Positions 23,801 to 35,893 of a stretch of DNA of 64,000 nt are shown one piece after another. Source of the DNA: Alligator mississippiensis (taxonomy: Eukaryota; Chordata; Crocodylia; Alligatoridae); NCBI RefSeq assembly GCF_030867095.1, contig NC_081833.1, forward strand, positions 75,521,395 to 75,585,394, written 5' to 3'. The notes under the pieces are model-generated. The model was not told where the DNA came from, searched no databases, and saw only the letters and a list, made by a program, of their open reading frames with translations. The position numbers were made by a program, and so were the translations under genes. Numbering within the stretch: position 1 is the stretch's first letter; each line of letters begins with the position of its first letter.

Positions 23801-23905
23801 CAGGATGGATGCCGGCGAGGTGGAGGAGCGGGCGGGCGGCCGGGCGCTGGGGGGACCTAGGCGTAGCCGTGCTCGGGCACTGCTCGATTGCCAGGTTTGG
23901 GCCGT
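23801..23905 (+). other. CpG-rich pocket after the minisatellite, possible alternative first exon
   Basis: A short GC- and CpG-rich stretch follows the last 99-bp unit. It contains an ATG at 23805 opening a short acidic frame (MDAGEVEERAGG) and a weak CAG|GTTTGG donor near 23892. Spliced to 28419 it would stay in frame with ACSF3, but the acidic N-terminus would not suit mitochondrial import. Evidence for use is absent. Confidence 0.15.
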
Positions 23906-24119
23906 GCCAGGTCCCCTCTTTCTGCTACGTGTGTCTGGGTATTTTTAAGCCTGTCCCAGGGGCTGGGGCTGGGGCTGTGCCAATGCTCCTGCTGGGACCA
24001 AAGCTGGAGGTCTTGCCTCTCTGCTCGGGGTCAGACCAGCACCCCATTTGGGGCCAAGAAGGGATTTTACCCCATGGTCACATTGATACGGACTGGGGAG
24101 GGGGTTGCCTTCCTCAGCA

Positions 24120-24365
24120 GTGGGGCACGGCCTCTCTGCAGGATCTCTTGAGTGCGTATTAACAGCCCTTTACAGAAGCAGGAGGTTGGCTGCCGCTGTT
24201 TGCCCTGTGGCAGGTGCGGGTGTGATGTGCTGTGTTGTGTCAGGGCTGATGGTTGTTTCAGATGATGGTTTCTCTGGGCTGGTTTGCACAGCCCGGTCCG
24301 GCAGGAGCTGGGCTAGCTGTGACCTCTGGAGCTCCCTTCCAGCCCCGCTTCTCTGTACGAGCTCT
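24120..24365 (+). mobile_element. CR1-type LINE 3' region, plus orientation
   Basis: This shares an extended match with 54415-54745. Common words include GGATCTCTTGA, CCTGTGGCAGGT, GTGTTGTGTCAGGG, CTGGGCTGGTTTGCAC and a tail of the form CTGGACTAG..GTGACCTC..CTTCCAGCCCC. It represents the 3' untranslated part of a 5'-truncated CR1 copy in intron 1. Confidence 0.65.
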
Positions 24366-24779
24366 CTCTAGGATCTTGGATTTTGGAAAGGAGGGTGCAG
24401 ATCTTGAGAGGCAGCATCCCACATGAAACAACACCTCTTTTTCCCCAGTTAAAAAGAAACTCGAAGCTTGACTCCCACTGTGGGGGCTACAGCTGTGTGA
24501 TTCGGTTTCAGATGGAAGCAAAAACCATACAGAAATTCACTGGAAGGAGGGTTGGGAAGCAGGTGCTTTGGGGACAGGCAATGCAGAATGAAGGTTAGCT
24601 TGATGGGTGGAGCATCAAGGCCATGGAAAAGCAGCGGGTCGTTAACACCTGCTGAATGGAGAGTTTGGAGGGGATCAGAGAGATGATAATGAGCGGTGGA
24701 CTCCATCAGCACTGCCTGGCTAGAGATGCTGCTGGGAGCCACTGATGATGCTACCCTAGCTGCTGCTTACACCTACTGA

Positions 24780-24980
24780 TTTATTTAGCCCGTGGCTCCG
24801 GCTACACGCTACATGTATGGCGCAATTGAGTGATGAATCGTGTCATACTTTTAGACCAGCTACCCGTGCAAAGTATTGATCTCTTAACGGGCGAATCACG
24901 CAATAAATGTAGACTGGCCACGCATGAAAAGTAATTATCGCGCCGTAAAAATGTCTGTTCGGCTCTCAAAAGAGCCAACC
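24780..24980. repeat. AT-rich, possible MITE-like dispersed element
   Basis: This is an AT-rich block inside GC-rich flanks, with ACATGTATGGCGCAATTGAG on one side and an inverted resemblance (GTAGAC, TTATTGCG) in the middle. The character suggests a decayed DNA transposon, but no clear terminal inverted repeat or target-site duplication was established. Confidence 0.25.
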
Positions 24981-25016
24981 GGCTGCTGAGTTAGTACTTG
25001 GAAATGCGTAACAGCT

Positions 25017-25110
25017 TTATAGACAGACAAGGTTCTTCGGGTAAATCCGATATCTTTTATTAGACCAACTCAAGTAGTTGTGTGTCCTTAGAGACCAACA
25101 CGGCACACCC
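25017..25110. repeat. Dispersed reptilian repeat fragment, family unassigned
   Basis: The phrase GACAAGGTTCTTCGGGTAAA, followed by GATATCTTTTATTAGACCAA, is of a type I recognise from interspersed repeats of turtles and crocodilians. It is followed by a GTCCTTAGAGACCAAC segment. A RepeatMasker run would name it. Confidence 0.4.
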
Positions 25111-26519
25111 CTAACAACTTTATAGCTGGTTTCTATCCAGCTTTCATTTGAATGTGTGTGGTGCAAATCTGCCCTGCCGTCTGCCCTCGTCAGGGGCCGG
25201 TGCAGGCTTGTTTCCCGGCAGAGCTCTCCTGCCTGGCCTGGTTGATGGTATCGGGAGGTTTGCATGGCTTCGCGTCGCATGGCTTTGTCTCTTTATTGCT
25301 TCTTCAGGAAGAGGAGACTTGCCGTGCTGCATAGCGTACAGGTGCAAGAAGGCGGTGGAGATGGTCCGTAGCACGGTGGCGTCTGTAGGGAAGGCAGAGG
25401 TAGCCAGGAGATGATCTGCCCGTTATTTTAATGTCATTCTGACCCGGCCAGCGTCTTCACCCCCAAAAGCTGCAAAGCAGCATCGTGTGAAACAAGTGGC
25501 AGGTTTCCACTTCCAATCCCTGCTGCTTTCTGGGCAGGATTAGTACCCCCTTGCCTTTGCCTTCCTGCTGCTGTCGTGCGAGTGATACGGGGCTATTAGT
25601 GTCTTGTAAAACGGAGCGACGTTGATGGGTCTGTCTCACCCGTCACCGCTGCGCGTCGTCGCACGGCTCGCTCGGCGTTTGGAGATCGCTTTCTGTTTTT
25701 AGCTCGCGAGCAGGGAGAAGTGAGGGTGAGTCCTGCGCCCGCACCCTTGAGACGCATCAGTTTGATTGAGCGCAACGTTGGGGTCGGGGTTCGGGGTCCT
25801 GTACCCCTTTTTCTCCTCCAGACAGAAGTGATTTGGTCCTGTGTTTCCTTCCCACCCCCCCAGTTATGTCTGTATTTGTAGGATTTGCGTGTTGCGGTAC
25901 TCGTCGTTACCGTGCCCAGCTCAGCTCCCCAACGAGCAGCGTGCTGGAGCAGGGTTGAGGCGACCGTGGCAGTAACAGGGTAGGACTGTCTTTCCTGGTG
26001 TGCTCCATCGTGGCTGCGGCCCCTGCCCAGCGCCAAGACTTGAGCCCCGACAGCTGCCTGCCGGTCACAAAATGGATTTGGGCGACTTGCTTAACCCCCC
26101 CGAACAACCGGTGGCGTCCAGGGAGCTGCTCCTCTTTGTGGCCCAGCACTTCCATAATGCAGCGCCGATTCTCCAGAGCCCATAAATGCGCTGGACCAGT
26201 TAAAGCGGCTCTTGCTTCTTGTTCCATTAAGTCTGGACTGGCGCTGTGGCGAAAAGAGGATAATGCGATTCCTGGAAGCCGCCGTTCCGAAGTGCCGGCT
26301 AACACCTGGCTCTCCGAGCTGTGCAGGAAAGCCAGGCACGCTGCGTGTACTTAACCGTGCCGGCCTGGAACATCGTGCCCTTCCGCGTGACACGGGAAGA
26401 CGCAGTCACTGCCAATTAACACCTCTGTTAACATCTCTCCGCGCTCACTGGCAGTCTGGCCTTAAGGCCGCTCGCTCGACAGAGGTGATTTTGGGTTTGC
26501 TAACAATCGGCGGTGTCTG

Positions 26520-26548
26520 TCTTTTTTATTTTCTCTCTCTCTCTCCAG
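26520..26548. repeat. Short CT-rich simple repeat
   Basis: A T-rich then CTCTCTCTCTCTC run ends in CCAG. It resembles a polypyrimidine/acceptor signal, but the sequence that follows shows no recognisable exon. Confidence 0.6.
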
Positions 26549-28448
26549 CCTGTGAAGGGAAATGCGAGCAGTGGAAAGATGTCACGCTCGCTGTCATCAC
26601 CTGCGGGGGGTTTTTTTCTTTCCATTGGGGTGGCTCGCAGTTTCCAAGTTAAACTTCTTGGTTTAAGAAGCAACCGCCCCAGATGTTTCCGCGCTGAATT
26701 GGAGGCTTCTTTGCAGAAACAGAAATTGGAGGGCGGCGCGCAAAAATAGAGCGTGCCGGCAGGGTTTTTATTCGAGACGTTGGAAGGGGTGCGGGCAAGG
26801 CCCAGCCCGGCGGAAAGGGGGACAAGGCTGGCAGCTCAACCCGGCCGAAAAGCAGACCCGTTTATGGCGAGGGGCATAACCCCTGGTGCTAAGTGGGGTT
26901 TACAGCTGAGCATTTGGCTCTTCTGCAAGCAACCTTTCCAGCTGCAGCTTGCTTTCTGCTCTTTCACCCTCAGGGAGGCTAAGCTGAGTTGGGCTTCACC
27001 TGCCGCAGTAACAGATTTTTATGTATTTTGTTGAAGAAGTTGTACAAAAGCAAAGAGCCGGTGGCTTCAGGCAGGGTGAAGCCCTGCCGAGTGCACTGTC
27101 CCGCTGTCTTCTGGGGAAAGGAAGCGTCAGTGCGTTTTGGGCGTTGGCGTGTCTGAGGTCACTCCGCTTGCTGAGTTAATCTTTAATATTTCAGTCCGTA
27201 ATAGCACCATTCTGCAGGGTCGGAAAGTCCTTTCCCTCCTGCCCTGCTGCAGCCTGTTCCCTGTTTTTCCTTCTCTCTGCTCCCGGCTTGATTTCTTGGG
27301 TGGATCGGTGCATGGGATTCGATGAGGCAACATCTTTCCTTTGTTTTAGGCCGAGGGTGTGGGAGATTTTCTGCCTCGCAGCCCCCACACATGGCCACTC
27401 CAGCTCTTCTGTCTAGCTGCTCCCTTTCTTCCCCCCCAATATCCCACCGCCTCCCTGTGTCGGAAGCCAAGGGACGGTTTAATTATCCCTAAGCACGCCG
27501 TGTCTATTTTGCATACAAACACATTGCTTTCATTATCTTCCACCTGTCGCATTGAGGAATTGCAAGCGGCAGCTCTTACGGTAGCAAATGTGTTGCTTTA
27601 AAAAAAAAAAATATCACAAGCCCCCAAGCAGCTGATTAGAAAGGTGTAAAATTCCTCTTGCTTGTTTCCATGGCCAAGAAACCACAGGTGCCTTGTCCTG
27701 CACCTCCTCTCGTGGCTTAATGGGCAGTGATGCCATTGTGCGGCCTTAGCAGAAGCATCCGGGCGCATTGCTCTCATGCCAGCCCCCACCTTCCTGGGCA
27801 GCCTTGCGCAGGGGGGACCATCATCTCACCCCCGTTCCCTGGGGACAGGTTTTCCACCTTGGACTGGTTAACAGGGCTCTTGCACGTGGTTCAGGGGAGG
27901 CCAGGACTTCCCTCTCTGGGTCAAGAGAAACTGCCCTAGTGTGGTCAGGAGGCGATTGAGTGCCTGCTGGCACGTTGCCTGGCTCTAGCCGGTGCTGTTA
28001 GTTATCCACTTTTGTGCACGTCAGCGGTGTTCAATGGCCTGGTAAGAAATCCCCCAAGTCAACCATTGCGTGTGCACAAACCAGCCCGTGGTGGCTGCTT
28101 AACGACGTTGTAATGGTTTCTAATGAAGTCGTGGCACATAGGCAAGACCTGGGCCTGGGGTCTCTTCCCAGCTCTGCTGCACCCGGCTGGGTGGTCTCTG
28201 GCTGCACGCTGATTATCTCCAGTAGGTCCTGGCCTGTCGTTAGCTCGGGTGGTATAAGTAAGATCGTGATCTAGAGCCTCTCTGGGGAGGGGATGCTGTG
28301 CTAGTGTTGGAGCAGGGGTGGGAAGGGCGAGCCAGTGCATGGAGGCAAGGTCTTTTCCTTGGTGGGAGCATTTTGTGGCTCTGCATAGGCACTGATTCGG
28401 GTGATTTCTCTTCTGCAGAGCGGCGGGTCGACCACACAACCACGCAGA

Positions 28449-29153
28449 ATGGCAGGGACCTTGCTGCTCCCCCACGCAGGCTGGCTGGGTCGGTGCCTTG
28501 CCCGGGATACCCACGGCTGGCGCCGGGTGCTCCACGGACTGCGGAGCCGGGCATCCTGTGGGAGAGGCCTGCGCCCGATGAGCTCAGCCGGCATCGGCAG
28601 GGTCGCGCCTGTCTTCACCAGAGCTCTGGCTTTCGGCGAGAAAGTGGCCATCATCGACCAGCATGGCGAGCACACCTATAGGGACCTCTACGCGCAGAGC
28701 CTCCGCCTGTCCCAGCAGATCTGCAAGGTGCTGGGATGTCACGGCAGAGACCTGAAGGAAGAGCGGGTCTCATTCCTGTGCCCCAACGATGCCTCCTACG
28801 TGGTCGCCCAGTGGGCTTCTTGGATGAGTGGCGCCATCGCCGTGCCCCTCTTTCGGAAGCACCCTGTGTCGGAGCTGGAGTACGTGCTGGAGGACTCGCA
28901 GAGCGCGCTACTCGTGGCTGCGGAGGAGTACGTGGGAAAGGTCGTGCCCAGCGCGGAGAGGCTGGGAATACCTCTCCTGCCCCTCTCGCCCTCCGGTAGC
29001 TGGGGCACGGCCGGCCAGGCGGCAGTGGAGGAGGTCCCACTAGCAAGTCCCAGTCCAGAGTGGAAAGACAGAGGAGCCATGATCATCTACACCAGTGGGA
29101 CCACGGGCCGCCCGAAAGGCGTCCTCAGCACCCACCAGAACATACAGGCCGTG
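28449..29153 (+). CDS. ACSF3: ACSF3 coding exon 1 (gene exon 2): start codon, targeting peptide, N-terminal adenylation domain
   Basis: This exon encodes residues 1-235. The start ATG has a strong Kozak context (A at -3, G at +4). The acceptor ctgcag ends at 28418, leaving a 30-nt 5' UTR in this exon. Residues 1-45 contain many Arg and a single acidic residue (D20), as expected for a mitochondrial presequence. From residue 53 ([11 protein letters not shown]) the protein follows ACSF3 closely, including a DQHG-HTYRDLY segment, [20 protein letters not shown] and SGAIAVPL. The AMP-binding P-loop signature is [11 protein letters not shown] at residues 214-224, followed by the STHQN element. The exon ends after V235 at a GTGAGT donor, phase 0. 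M44 is a possible alternative start, but it would discard most of the presequence. Confidence 0.95.
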
Positions 29154-30411
29154 GTGAGTGCCACCCGCCACCCCGGCTGGGGAACGTGCATCATGGTTTT
29201 CGAAGCAGCTGTTGGGTTTGGTATCTGTTTTTCAGGCTGTACAAAGAGGCATTGGGTCTCTCATTGGGCTCCTTGAAAGCTCAGCCCCATCCCAGAGCCA
29301 TGCAGCAGGTGCTAGGATGAAAGCCCCGCTTCACATCGGCCGTCGCACTCTGTAGCAGGCTGGGCGGAGGGTCTCCTGGGTGGTTTCCCAAAGATCATCG
29401 GGATCGGTAGCAGCCCCACAAAGGGTTCCTCTCCCCCCCCGGCTTGTCTTTCTGCGGGATGACTGAAAACATCTAACCCCTCGCGGAAGCCGAGCGCGAT
29501 GCAGCCCACGCTTATGTCAAGCCTGTGCATTATTTAGCTATCTATCCCCAAGGCAAAAAAATCCATTAGCTCTCTGAGCCAAAAAGGATGAGAAGGCTGA
29601 AGGAGCCTGCTCTCCACCTCGGCAGCTTGGGATTGCTGCCTGCGACTGATCAAATCACCCCATTAAGACGAGGGAAACGCACTGCGCTTTCACGATGAGG
29701 TGTAGGGCCCAAATGGTTCTAGCTGGCTGTGTGCTCTGGGGACGAGAGAGCTGCAAGGACCTGGCTAGATGGATCCAGGGCTCTGCTATCACAGCGGGGG
29801 AAATTTGGGGTCCTAACTGCTCTGATCTGGTGAAAGGCAGGCTAAATGATGGCAGCAGAGCACTGCTGGATACGCTCCGCGGTTGAAGCCTGCTCTGCGC
29901 AGACAGGCAGAGGGGGCTTGGGAGCGATGGGACGCGATGCCACGGCGCAGATGCCTTTGGTTTGTAGGCAGGCTGGAAGCGACTCCTCTGTAAAGCCAGC
30001 CCCATGTGCCTGCCGCTCCAGAATAGCTGGTGTCTTCGAAATAAAGCCCGCTGCAAGCTTGCGATGCCTGGTCTGTCCCCAGCATGGGGTTTACTTTGCT
30101 TCTCCATTTATGGCTCATTGATTTCCTGTCCCCCGTCACTATTCCTTATGGATCTGAAAGAGCCAACGCAGGGCAGCTTCCTTCTGTCAGCAGCATAATC
30201 AATGCTGTCAGCGGAGGGGCTGAGAGATCAGCGGTGCCTGTGCCAGCGCTGGGGTTTGCTGGAGACATTCACGTTCCAGGCCCAGACCCCGACCCGGGTG
30301 TATTACTAACGGCAGAACGGGGGGCTGAGCAGGGGTCCCCGGTTCTGCAGACCGCCGTCGTGAGAGCTCTGTCTGTTGGGTCAAGTTCACGCCGGATTTA
30401 TTTCCCTGCAG
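29154..30411 (+). other. ACSF3: ACSF3 intron 2
   Basis: This intron has a GTGAGT donor and a pyrimidine-rich acceptor. I see no second gene and no clear repeat. An AT-rich island near 29530-29600 could be regulatory but nothing more can be said from sequence alone. Confidence 0.9.
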
Positions 30412-30567
30412 GTCACCGGGCTGGTCAGCAAATGGGAGTGGGTGAAGGACGACGTTATCCTGCACGTGCTACCTTTGCACCACCTGCACGGGGTGATCAA
30501 CAAGCTTCTGTGTCCGCTGTGGGTGGGAGCGACGTGCATCATGCTGCCCGAGTTCAGCGCGCAGACG
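30412..30567 (+). CDS. ACSF3: ACSF3 coding exon 2 (gene exon 3)
   Basis: This exon encodes residues 236-287 in 156 nt, phase 0 at both ends. The acceptor is a pyrimidine-rich tract ending ccctgcag, and the donor is ACG|GTAGGT. It carries the conserved adenylate-forming segment LPLHHLHG (residues 255-262), which shapes the acyl pocket in this family. [11 protein letters not shown] and PEFS follow, as in other ACSF3 proteins. The preceding splice joins V235 to V236-T-G-L. Overlapping open frames in other phases do not match any known protein. Confidence 0.93.
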
Positions 30568-31644
30568 GTAGGTCTGGGGACTGCCTGTGAGATCTAGCCC
30601 CGTGCATTTGAATTAGGGCAAGCTTGGAGAGGGTCCTCGTGCAGTTGCAGCCGATTTAGCTCCTGGCAGCATGTCTGCAGCTTAAAGACACGTGGAGAGG
30701 AAGGTGAGGTGTGGGGCAGAGCAGGTTCTCCGGGAGGTTTGAGCTTGTTTAGGACGTGGCTTATGATCCATAATATCACCGTGCCCCCGAGTGAAACCAA
30801 GGGACTTAGCTACCCAGTGAGGGCTACACTCCTCTCACTAAGACCGCGCACACACACAAGGGGAATAATCGTGCTCATTTTCTGCTGCTATAGATGAAAA
30901 CATTTATCACCCAGCACATCATCAGGACATTACCTTTAGCCCCCCTGGTTGCCACCCTGTATTGCCATATTCAGGAGAGCCTTTCCTCTACCATCTTCTT
31001 TGTATTAAGTGCACTCGTACTCGTGGCTTGAACTCATGGAGCATTTATCCTGGTATGACTTACGCTGGCTTTATGCGCCACTGTTACACCACGGTTGGGA
31101 GCAGCGTATGGCAGCAGGGTGCACTGGTACACGCAAGCAGATATAACCACGTCGTGTGTCCGCACTCTGTGCCTGGCATTGTCACACGTGATGCAGTGCT
31201 GCCTCGGTGTCTGGGGCTCCAGGTGAAACTAATCCTGACGCTCAGTTAGAGACCAGCGCCGCTTTTCATCTTTGAGGCGCTAATGAATGTATCGGGACTA
31301 GAAGTGGTGATTTGCAGTCCCCCCCATTCTGGGTCCTCGATGCCTGGGAGTTGGCAGGCTCAGAGGTTTCAGGATCTCTCGGAGAAAGTGGCAGTGGGCA
31401 AATCCCCTTTTTAAGCAGGGTTTTGTTAGGATGCTTTTCCCCTGCTGTTGCAGGAAGCTCTGAGCCCAGCGCCTGCTTCTGCCCGGTACCACGGTAATGC
31501 CAGCATGCAGCAGTCATAAAGGAAGCAAAGTATCGGTGGAAGGGCAGCGTGGCTTTGGTGTGGCGCACGGCCCGCTTTGCCCTGGCCTGGGGCTGCCTGC
31601 TTGGAAAGCCCCTGACATAGCCCTGAAGAGGTGGAGGAGGCTTG

Positions 31645-31716
31645 CATGCTTGTATTCATCTACTGTCTCCATGCTTGCATTCATCACTCGTCTCCATGCT
31701 TGCATTCATCTACTGT
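31645..31716. repeat. 25-bp tandem repeat, 2.9 copies
   Basis: The unit reads CATGCTTGYATTCATC followed by TACTGTCTC. The second copy differs at four or five bases. It lies within ACSF3 intron 3. Confidence 0.85.
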
Positions 31717-32469
31717 GGTGACGGGCTTTGGAGAAAATCCCATGGGAAACAAAGAGATGGGCTCAGGTCTTGCCGGTCCCTGCAGCTTCCTGAGTGACTT
31801 GTCCGCATGCGACTGGCTTGGAGACAGTTTTGGTCGGCGCCTCTTCCCTGGAGGTTGCCCCATCCAGCCAACAGGTGTGGTCAGCATGCCTGGACCACGA
31901 TGTGGAACCAACTGGTGCTGACAAAGAGCAGGCAGATGAGCCAGATACCTGCTCCAGAGTAATTTGCCCCATCCATTGTGGAATTGCCCCATAAATCCAT
32001 GCCAATGGATGTTAGACGAGCATAGAGGCCATGTGCCCACTTAATAGCTGCTTGCACAGTGCAGGTAGGCCTGCCTGTAGCAAGCTGGGTGGAGAGGAGG
32101 AGAGAAGACACAGGGTGCCTGAACATTTGGCTCTGCGGTGCCCATCCTGCCCAGCGCGTCTGGGCTGGCTGCAGGTGCCAGGGCTTTTAGAAGAGCCAAG
32201 GAGAAGCGTTTCTACCAGCCGAGCTAAAAGCAGGATGGAAATTGCATCGCGTCTGTAAAACTGCAAAATCCTGGAAGGCTTTCCACTGTAATCCCAGGCT
32301 CCGTGTCTGGTTGCTCACTTCCCGCTCCTGCCAGCTCTTTCCTAGCTGTGATGGCCTGAGAGTCAGGCCAAGCTGCCTGGAAAATACATAACCCCACCCA
32401 GAGTAATGGCTCCATCGGCCCCTCCCCGTCTCATCCATTCAGCATGTGCTATGGGGATTTGACAAGAGA

Positions 32470-32735
32470 CTCCTAGAAGCACAAAGAAGCAGGGCTGGAA
32501 GGGCCCTCCAGAAGGTGTCTAATCCAACCCCGTCTGAGGCAGGATCAGCCCTACCCAAACCACCCTATACAGATCCATAATCTAATCTCTTAGTAAACCT
32601 GCCGTCAAGCCTGACATCACACCCGAGCCTGCCACAGGTGAAGCAAGGGGACCGCGGCGGCCCGCATCCTGCTGCTGCGAAAGGTTGTTAATATAGATGC
32701 AAGAGATCCCAGGCATGAAACCTGGAAGAAGTAAA
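32470..32735 (-). mobile_element. CR1-type LINE fragment, minus orientation
   Basis: The reverse-orientation 3' end of a CR1 copy is seen as AGCAGGGCTGGAAGGGCC, AATCCAACCCC, TGAGGCAGGATCAGCCC and TAATCTCTTAG. It continues into a block with CTGCTGCTGCGAAAGG and GTTAATAT, typical of more internal CR1 sequence. Confidence 0.7.
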
Positions 32736-34224
32736 GCAGTCCAGACAGCTGCTCAGCCACCCTCTGCCCTTCGGCCTTCTGCCAGCTCTGTGCGTGGGTC
32801 AGCGGAGGCTTTCTACCTCTGATGTGCCAGAGGCTTAAGGCCAAATGTTGTCTTGCTCAGAGGAGCCTCTCTGCCTTCCTGCTGGAGCGACTGAGACAGG
32901 AGCTTCACTCTTGGTTCCTGACGAACGCCGTCTCTTTCTTGGCCGGAAGCATCGCCACGCGGTGAAGAATTGGTCCTTCTGGCGCTGCAAGCTGCTCTTT
33001 GTGGCAGTGTAAATCCATAACCAGGAGTCTTGCAATCGTGCACCTCCCACGTCGCACTTATAACGTGGCCCAGAGGGGCTGAAAATGTGCCGTGCTGTCT
33101 CGGTGTCTCAGGCCCGATACAGCTATGCGGGGTGCGATTGCAACGAGCCGATGCGGGACACGGCTGCATTTGGTAGCAGGGTGGTCCTCGCTGTCCCGGG
33201 GAGCTCCGTGTGTCCCCGTTCAGTATTGCTCTCCTGGATCATCCCATCCTCCCCTGCCTGGGTGCCAGTCTTCATCCCGCTCACCTCCGGGTACCGCGCA
33301 GGCTCCTGCTGCTCACTTGCAGCGCTTGATCTCTTCCAAGCACCCCACCGACACGTCACTGAAAGCCAGGCCTCGGGGCCTCTTGCCTGGGGAGTGCACG
33401 GAGGCGTGGGTGGGATGAAGAATATGCTCCTTGTCTCGGAGCAAAGCCAGCCCCCAGCCCTGCGTGCCTTCCTCCCTCCTCGCCACCCCCCCGGTGGCAC
33501 GTGGTGATTGATTGTCCCTTCTCTCCTTGTGTTTTTTCTGCGCCGCTCTCCCGACATCTGCAAATCAATGAGCTGACGTTGAAGGATGGGGTCTGCCGGG
33601 GCAGGGGAGGGGGAGGGCAGACCCGGGCCCTGATCAAAGTGCGCGGCGGGAGTTGACAACGAAGGGCACACGAGGACAGCGCTGCGGGGACGTGCCCCAA
33701 GTCGGCGCCGCCCCGAGCGCTCTCAGGTGCCTCTCGGCTCTGAAGGACATCAGTCGTCTTCCCGGGCTTATGTTATTTTATTTTTTTAAATGTATTTATT
33801 CCCTTTGCTTTTCCGAGGGGCTCCTCGGGGAGCGGGGAGCGGTTTGATCGACACTACAAAAGGAGCACGCGAGGGTAAATAAGGCTTTCTTGTGGAGTTT
33901 CATGCCAGCTGCCTTTCAGTTCCAGTCTATTTTCACCAGCTGTTTCCAGCACGCCCTTTGCTACCGAAATCAGCTTTCAGGGAAACAGCGTAGTGGCTGC
34001 CAGTGGAGGATTTTGCAAGAGGAGTTTTGCTGCCGCCCCCACCCCCCGCCGCCCCTCCGTCGCACCTCGAGAAAGCAGTCCACGACGGTGCGATATAACG
34101 AGACCCGAACGGCAGCGCAAACACTCGACGCGCCGATCAAAACAAGTCTCCGAACCTGCCGCAGACACATTTTGCCGTGAGTGATACTGGCAAGGGTTCA
34201 AGGGAAACCGCAGCCGCCTGCCCG

Positions 34225-34800
34225 ATGTGTGTTTGGGTTTTAATCGCTCACACTTCATTATACAAAATAAATACTTGATCGTTACGGTGTTTATTAACTC
34301 GCCGCGTTTGCGGCCTGCCCTGATTGGCGTAGATGCGGATGTGAGTCTGGTTTCGCCGGCAGCATCCTCTCTTCGGAGGGGGTTCGGGTCCCCGCGACCC
34401 AAGCCTGGCCTGTGTCCCTAAGGGGAGGGTGTCTGGCTGCAGGAGCTGCCCACGAAGGCACAACCCCAGCGCCCTGCCCGACATCCCCTCTCCGACCCTA
34501 GCAGCATCCAGTGTCTGGGGCGGCACGCAAGCTGCCGCAGAGGCCACAAGGCTCGTTAAAGCACGGAGAGCCGCCTCGGGCATGAAAGTTTCTGCATAAA
34601 ATCGGCTTCTCGTCACGAAGCGAGGGCACCCGTTACTTTGCGCTCGCTACTGTACATGTTATAATTTACTTTATAGCACCATCTGGTAGGGATGTCTCAC
34701 TTAAGCTTTTCGTAGGCTCCTTTTATTGGAAGTTATTAAAGAATATCGCTGCATCTATTAATCATTTATTAATAAACGGGCTATAAATGGGCCCTTCGTT
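34225..34800. promoter_or_regulatory. AT-rich candidate conserved elements in ACSF3 intron 3
   Basis: Two islands (34225-34330 and 34590-34800) stand out. The second contains TTATAATTTACTTTATAGC, GAAGTTATTAAAG, ATTAATCATTTATTAAT and the CArG-like CTATAAATGG. These densely packed homeodomain- and SRF-type words lie in otherwise GC-rich introns and are typical of developmental enhancers. That remains inference. Confidence 0.35.
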
Positions 34801-35893
34801 CCCCGCATCGCCGTCTGCTCCTCGTATGTGGCGAGTTAAGTGCCTGCGGTGTGTGCGTCTCTGGGAATGCACGTGGACGTCGGCTCGGGCTGCTCTCCGT
34901 TCCCCCGGAGCCCGTGGGGCTGGGTGCATCGTGGAAGCAGTGATCTCTGCGTCCGGCTGGTGTTTTTCGTTGCTCTGGAGGGACCCTTCTTCTATCCAAA
35001 GCTGCAGGGAGCCACGAGGGAGCTGGGCCTGGCTTTGGGAGAGCCAACAGGAGCGAGTGCCGTGACCTCGAAAGCGTCCCCCTCTCCAGCAGTTGCATAC
35101 ATCCGATGCTGCTTCCGCTTTGGATCATGGCAGCGTTGACAGCCGTGGGGAGCGACGCTCTCTCTTTATCCCCACGAAGAAAACGGTGCAGGCAGTGGTT
35201 GCTTCCTTGCACCACTGCAGCCCTGCTTCTTGTGAGTAAGGGTTGCACGCAGGAGTCCTAGGCACGGACGGGGTGCCCCGAGCTCAATGCTGTCCAGGCG
35301 CAGAACGAAAAGTGGTCCCGGCTGCTGGGAGCTTGGTCTGTCAGCCATGAGCCACGCGGACTGCCTTGGGTGTGGAAGTGAGGGCTGAGTCCACATCAGT
35401 CCAGCCACCAACGAGGGAATCATCGTCTTCTGAGTGCGCACGAGGCAGAGCGGGTTGTCTTTGCCCCGTGCTGCTCTTGCTCCGGTTTGAGCAGCTTGTA
35501 GGGAAAGGATCCAACATCCAGTGGTCCACAAAGGGTCAGTCGGCAGCTCACAGACCACAGCAAAAATGAACTATTGCAATATGGGGGGAATAATGCATGG
35601 GCAATGCTTCACAGAGATATCAGCAGTGTCTGCTCTCACCCTGTCTGCATCATTGGGTTGGGGCATGAGGTACCCATGCAGGGTCCTTCCTGCCGTGCTG
35701 GTCAGATATCACCAGCACTATTGCAGGCCTGTGTCTAGCTGTAAATTCACCCCGTAGCCAAGCCCGAGGTGGCAAGTGGGTTTTGCTGCGGAAGAGGCAG
35801 GGTCAGAGCATAGCTAGTATGAGCCCAGCATATCTGCGCCTTGGAGCAATGGGATGGGAGGGCCTGGCTGTTATTACCCGCAGGGCTGACAAT

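Larger units (their letters stand above)
21279..28418 (+). other. ACSF3: Presumed intron 1 of ACSF3
   Basis: This stretch runs from the candidate donor to the firm acceptor before exon 2. Its first 2.5 kb is G-rich tandem repeat, followed by a small CpG-rich pocket, a CR1 tail, unclassified dispersed repeats around 24.8-25.1 kb and unique sequence. A CT-rich run (about 26532-26546) and a poly-A run (27600-27611) are present. No additional coding exon was recognised. Confidence 0.45.

Noticed and set aside
26520..26560. Polypyrimidine tract plus AG resembling an exon acceptor, followed by an open frame
   Set aside because: The downstream translation does not match ACSF3 or any protein I recognise, and there is no convincing donor.
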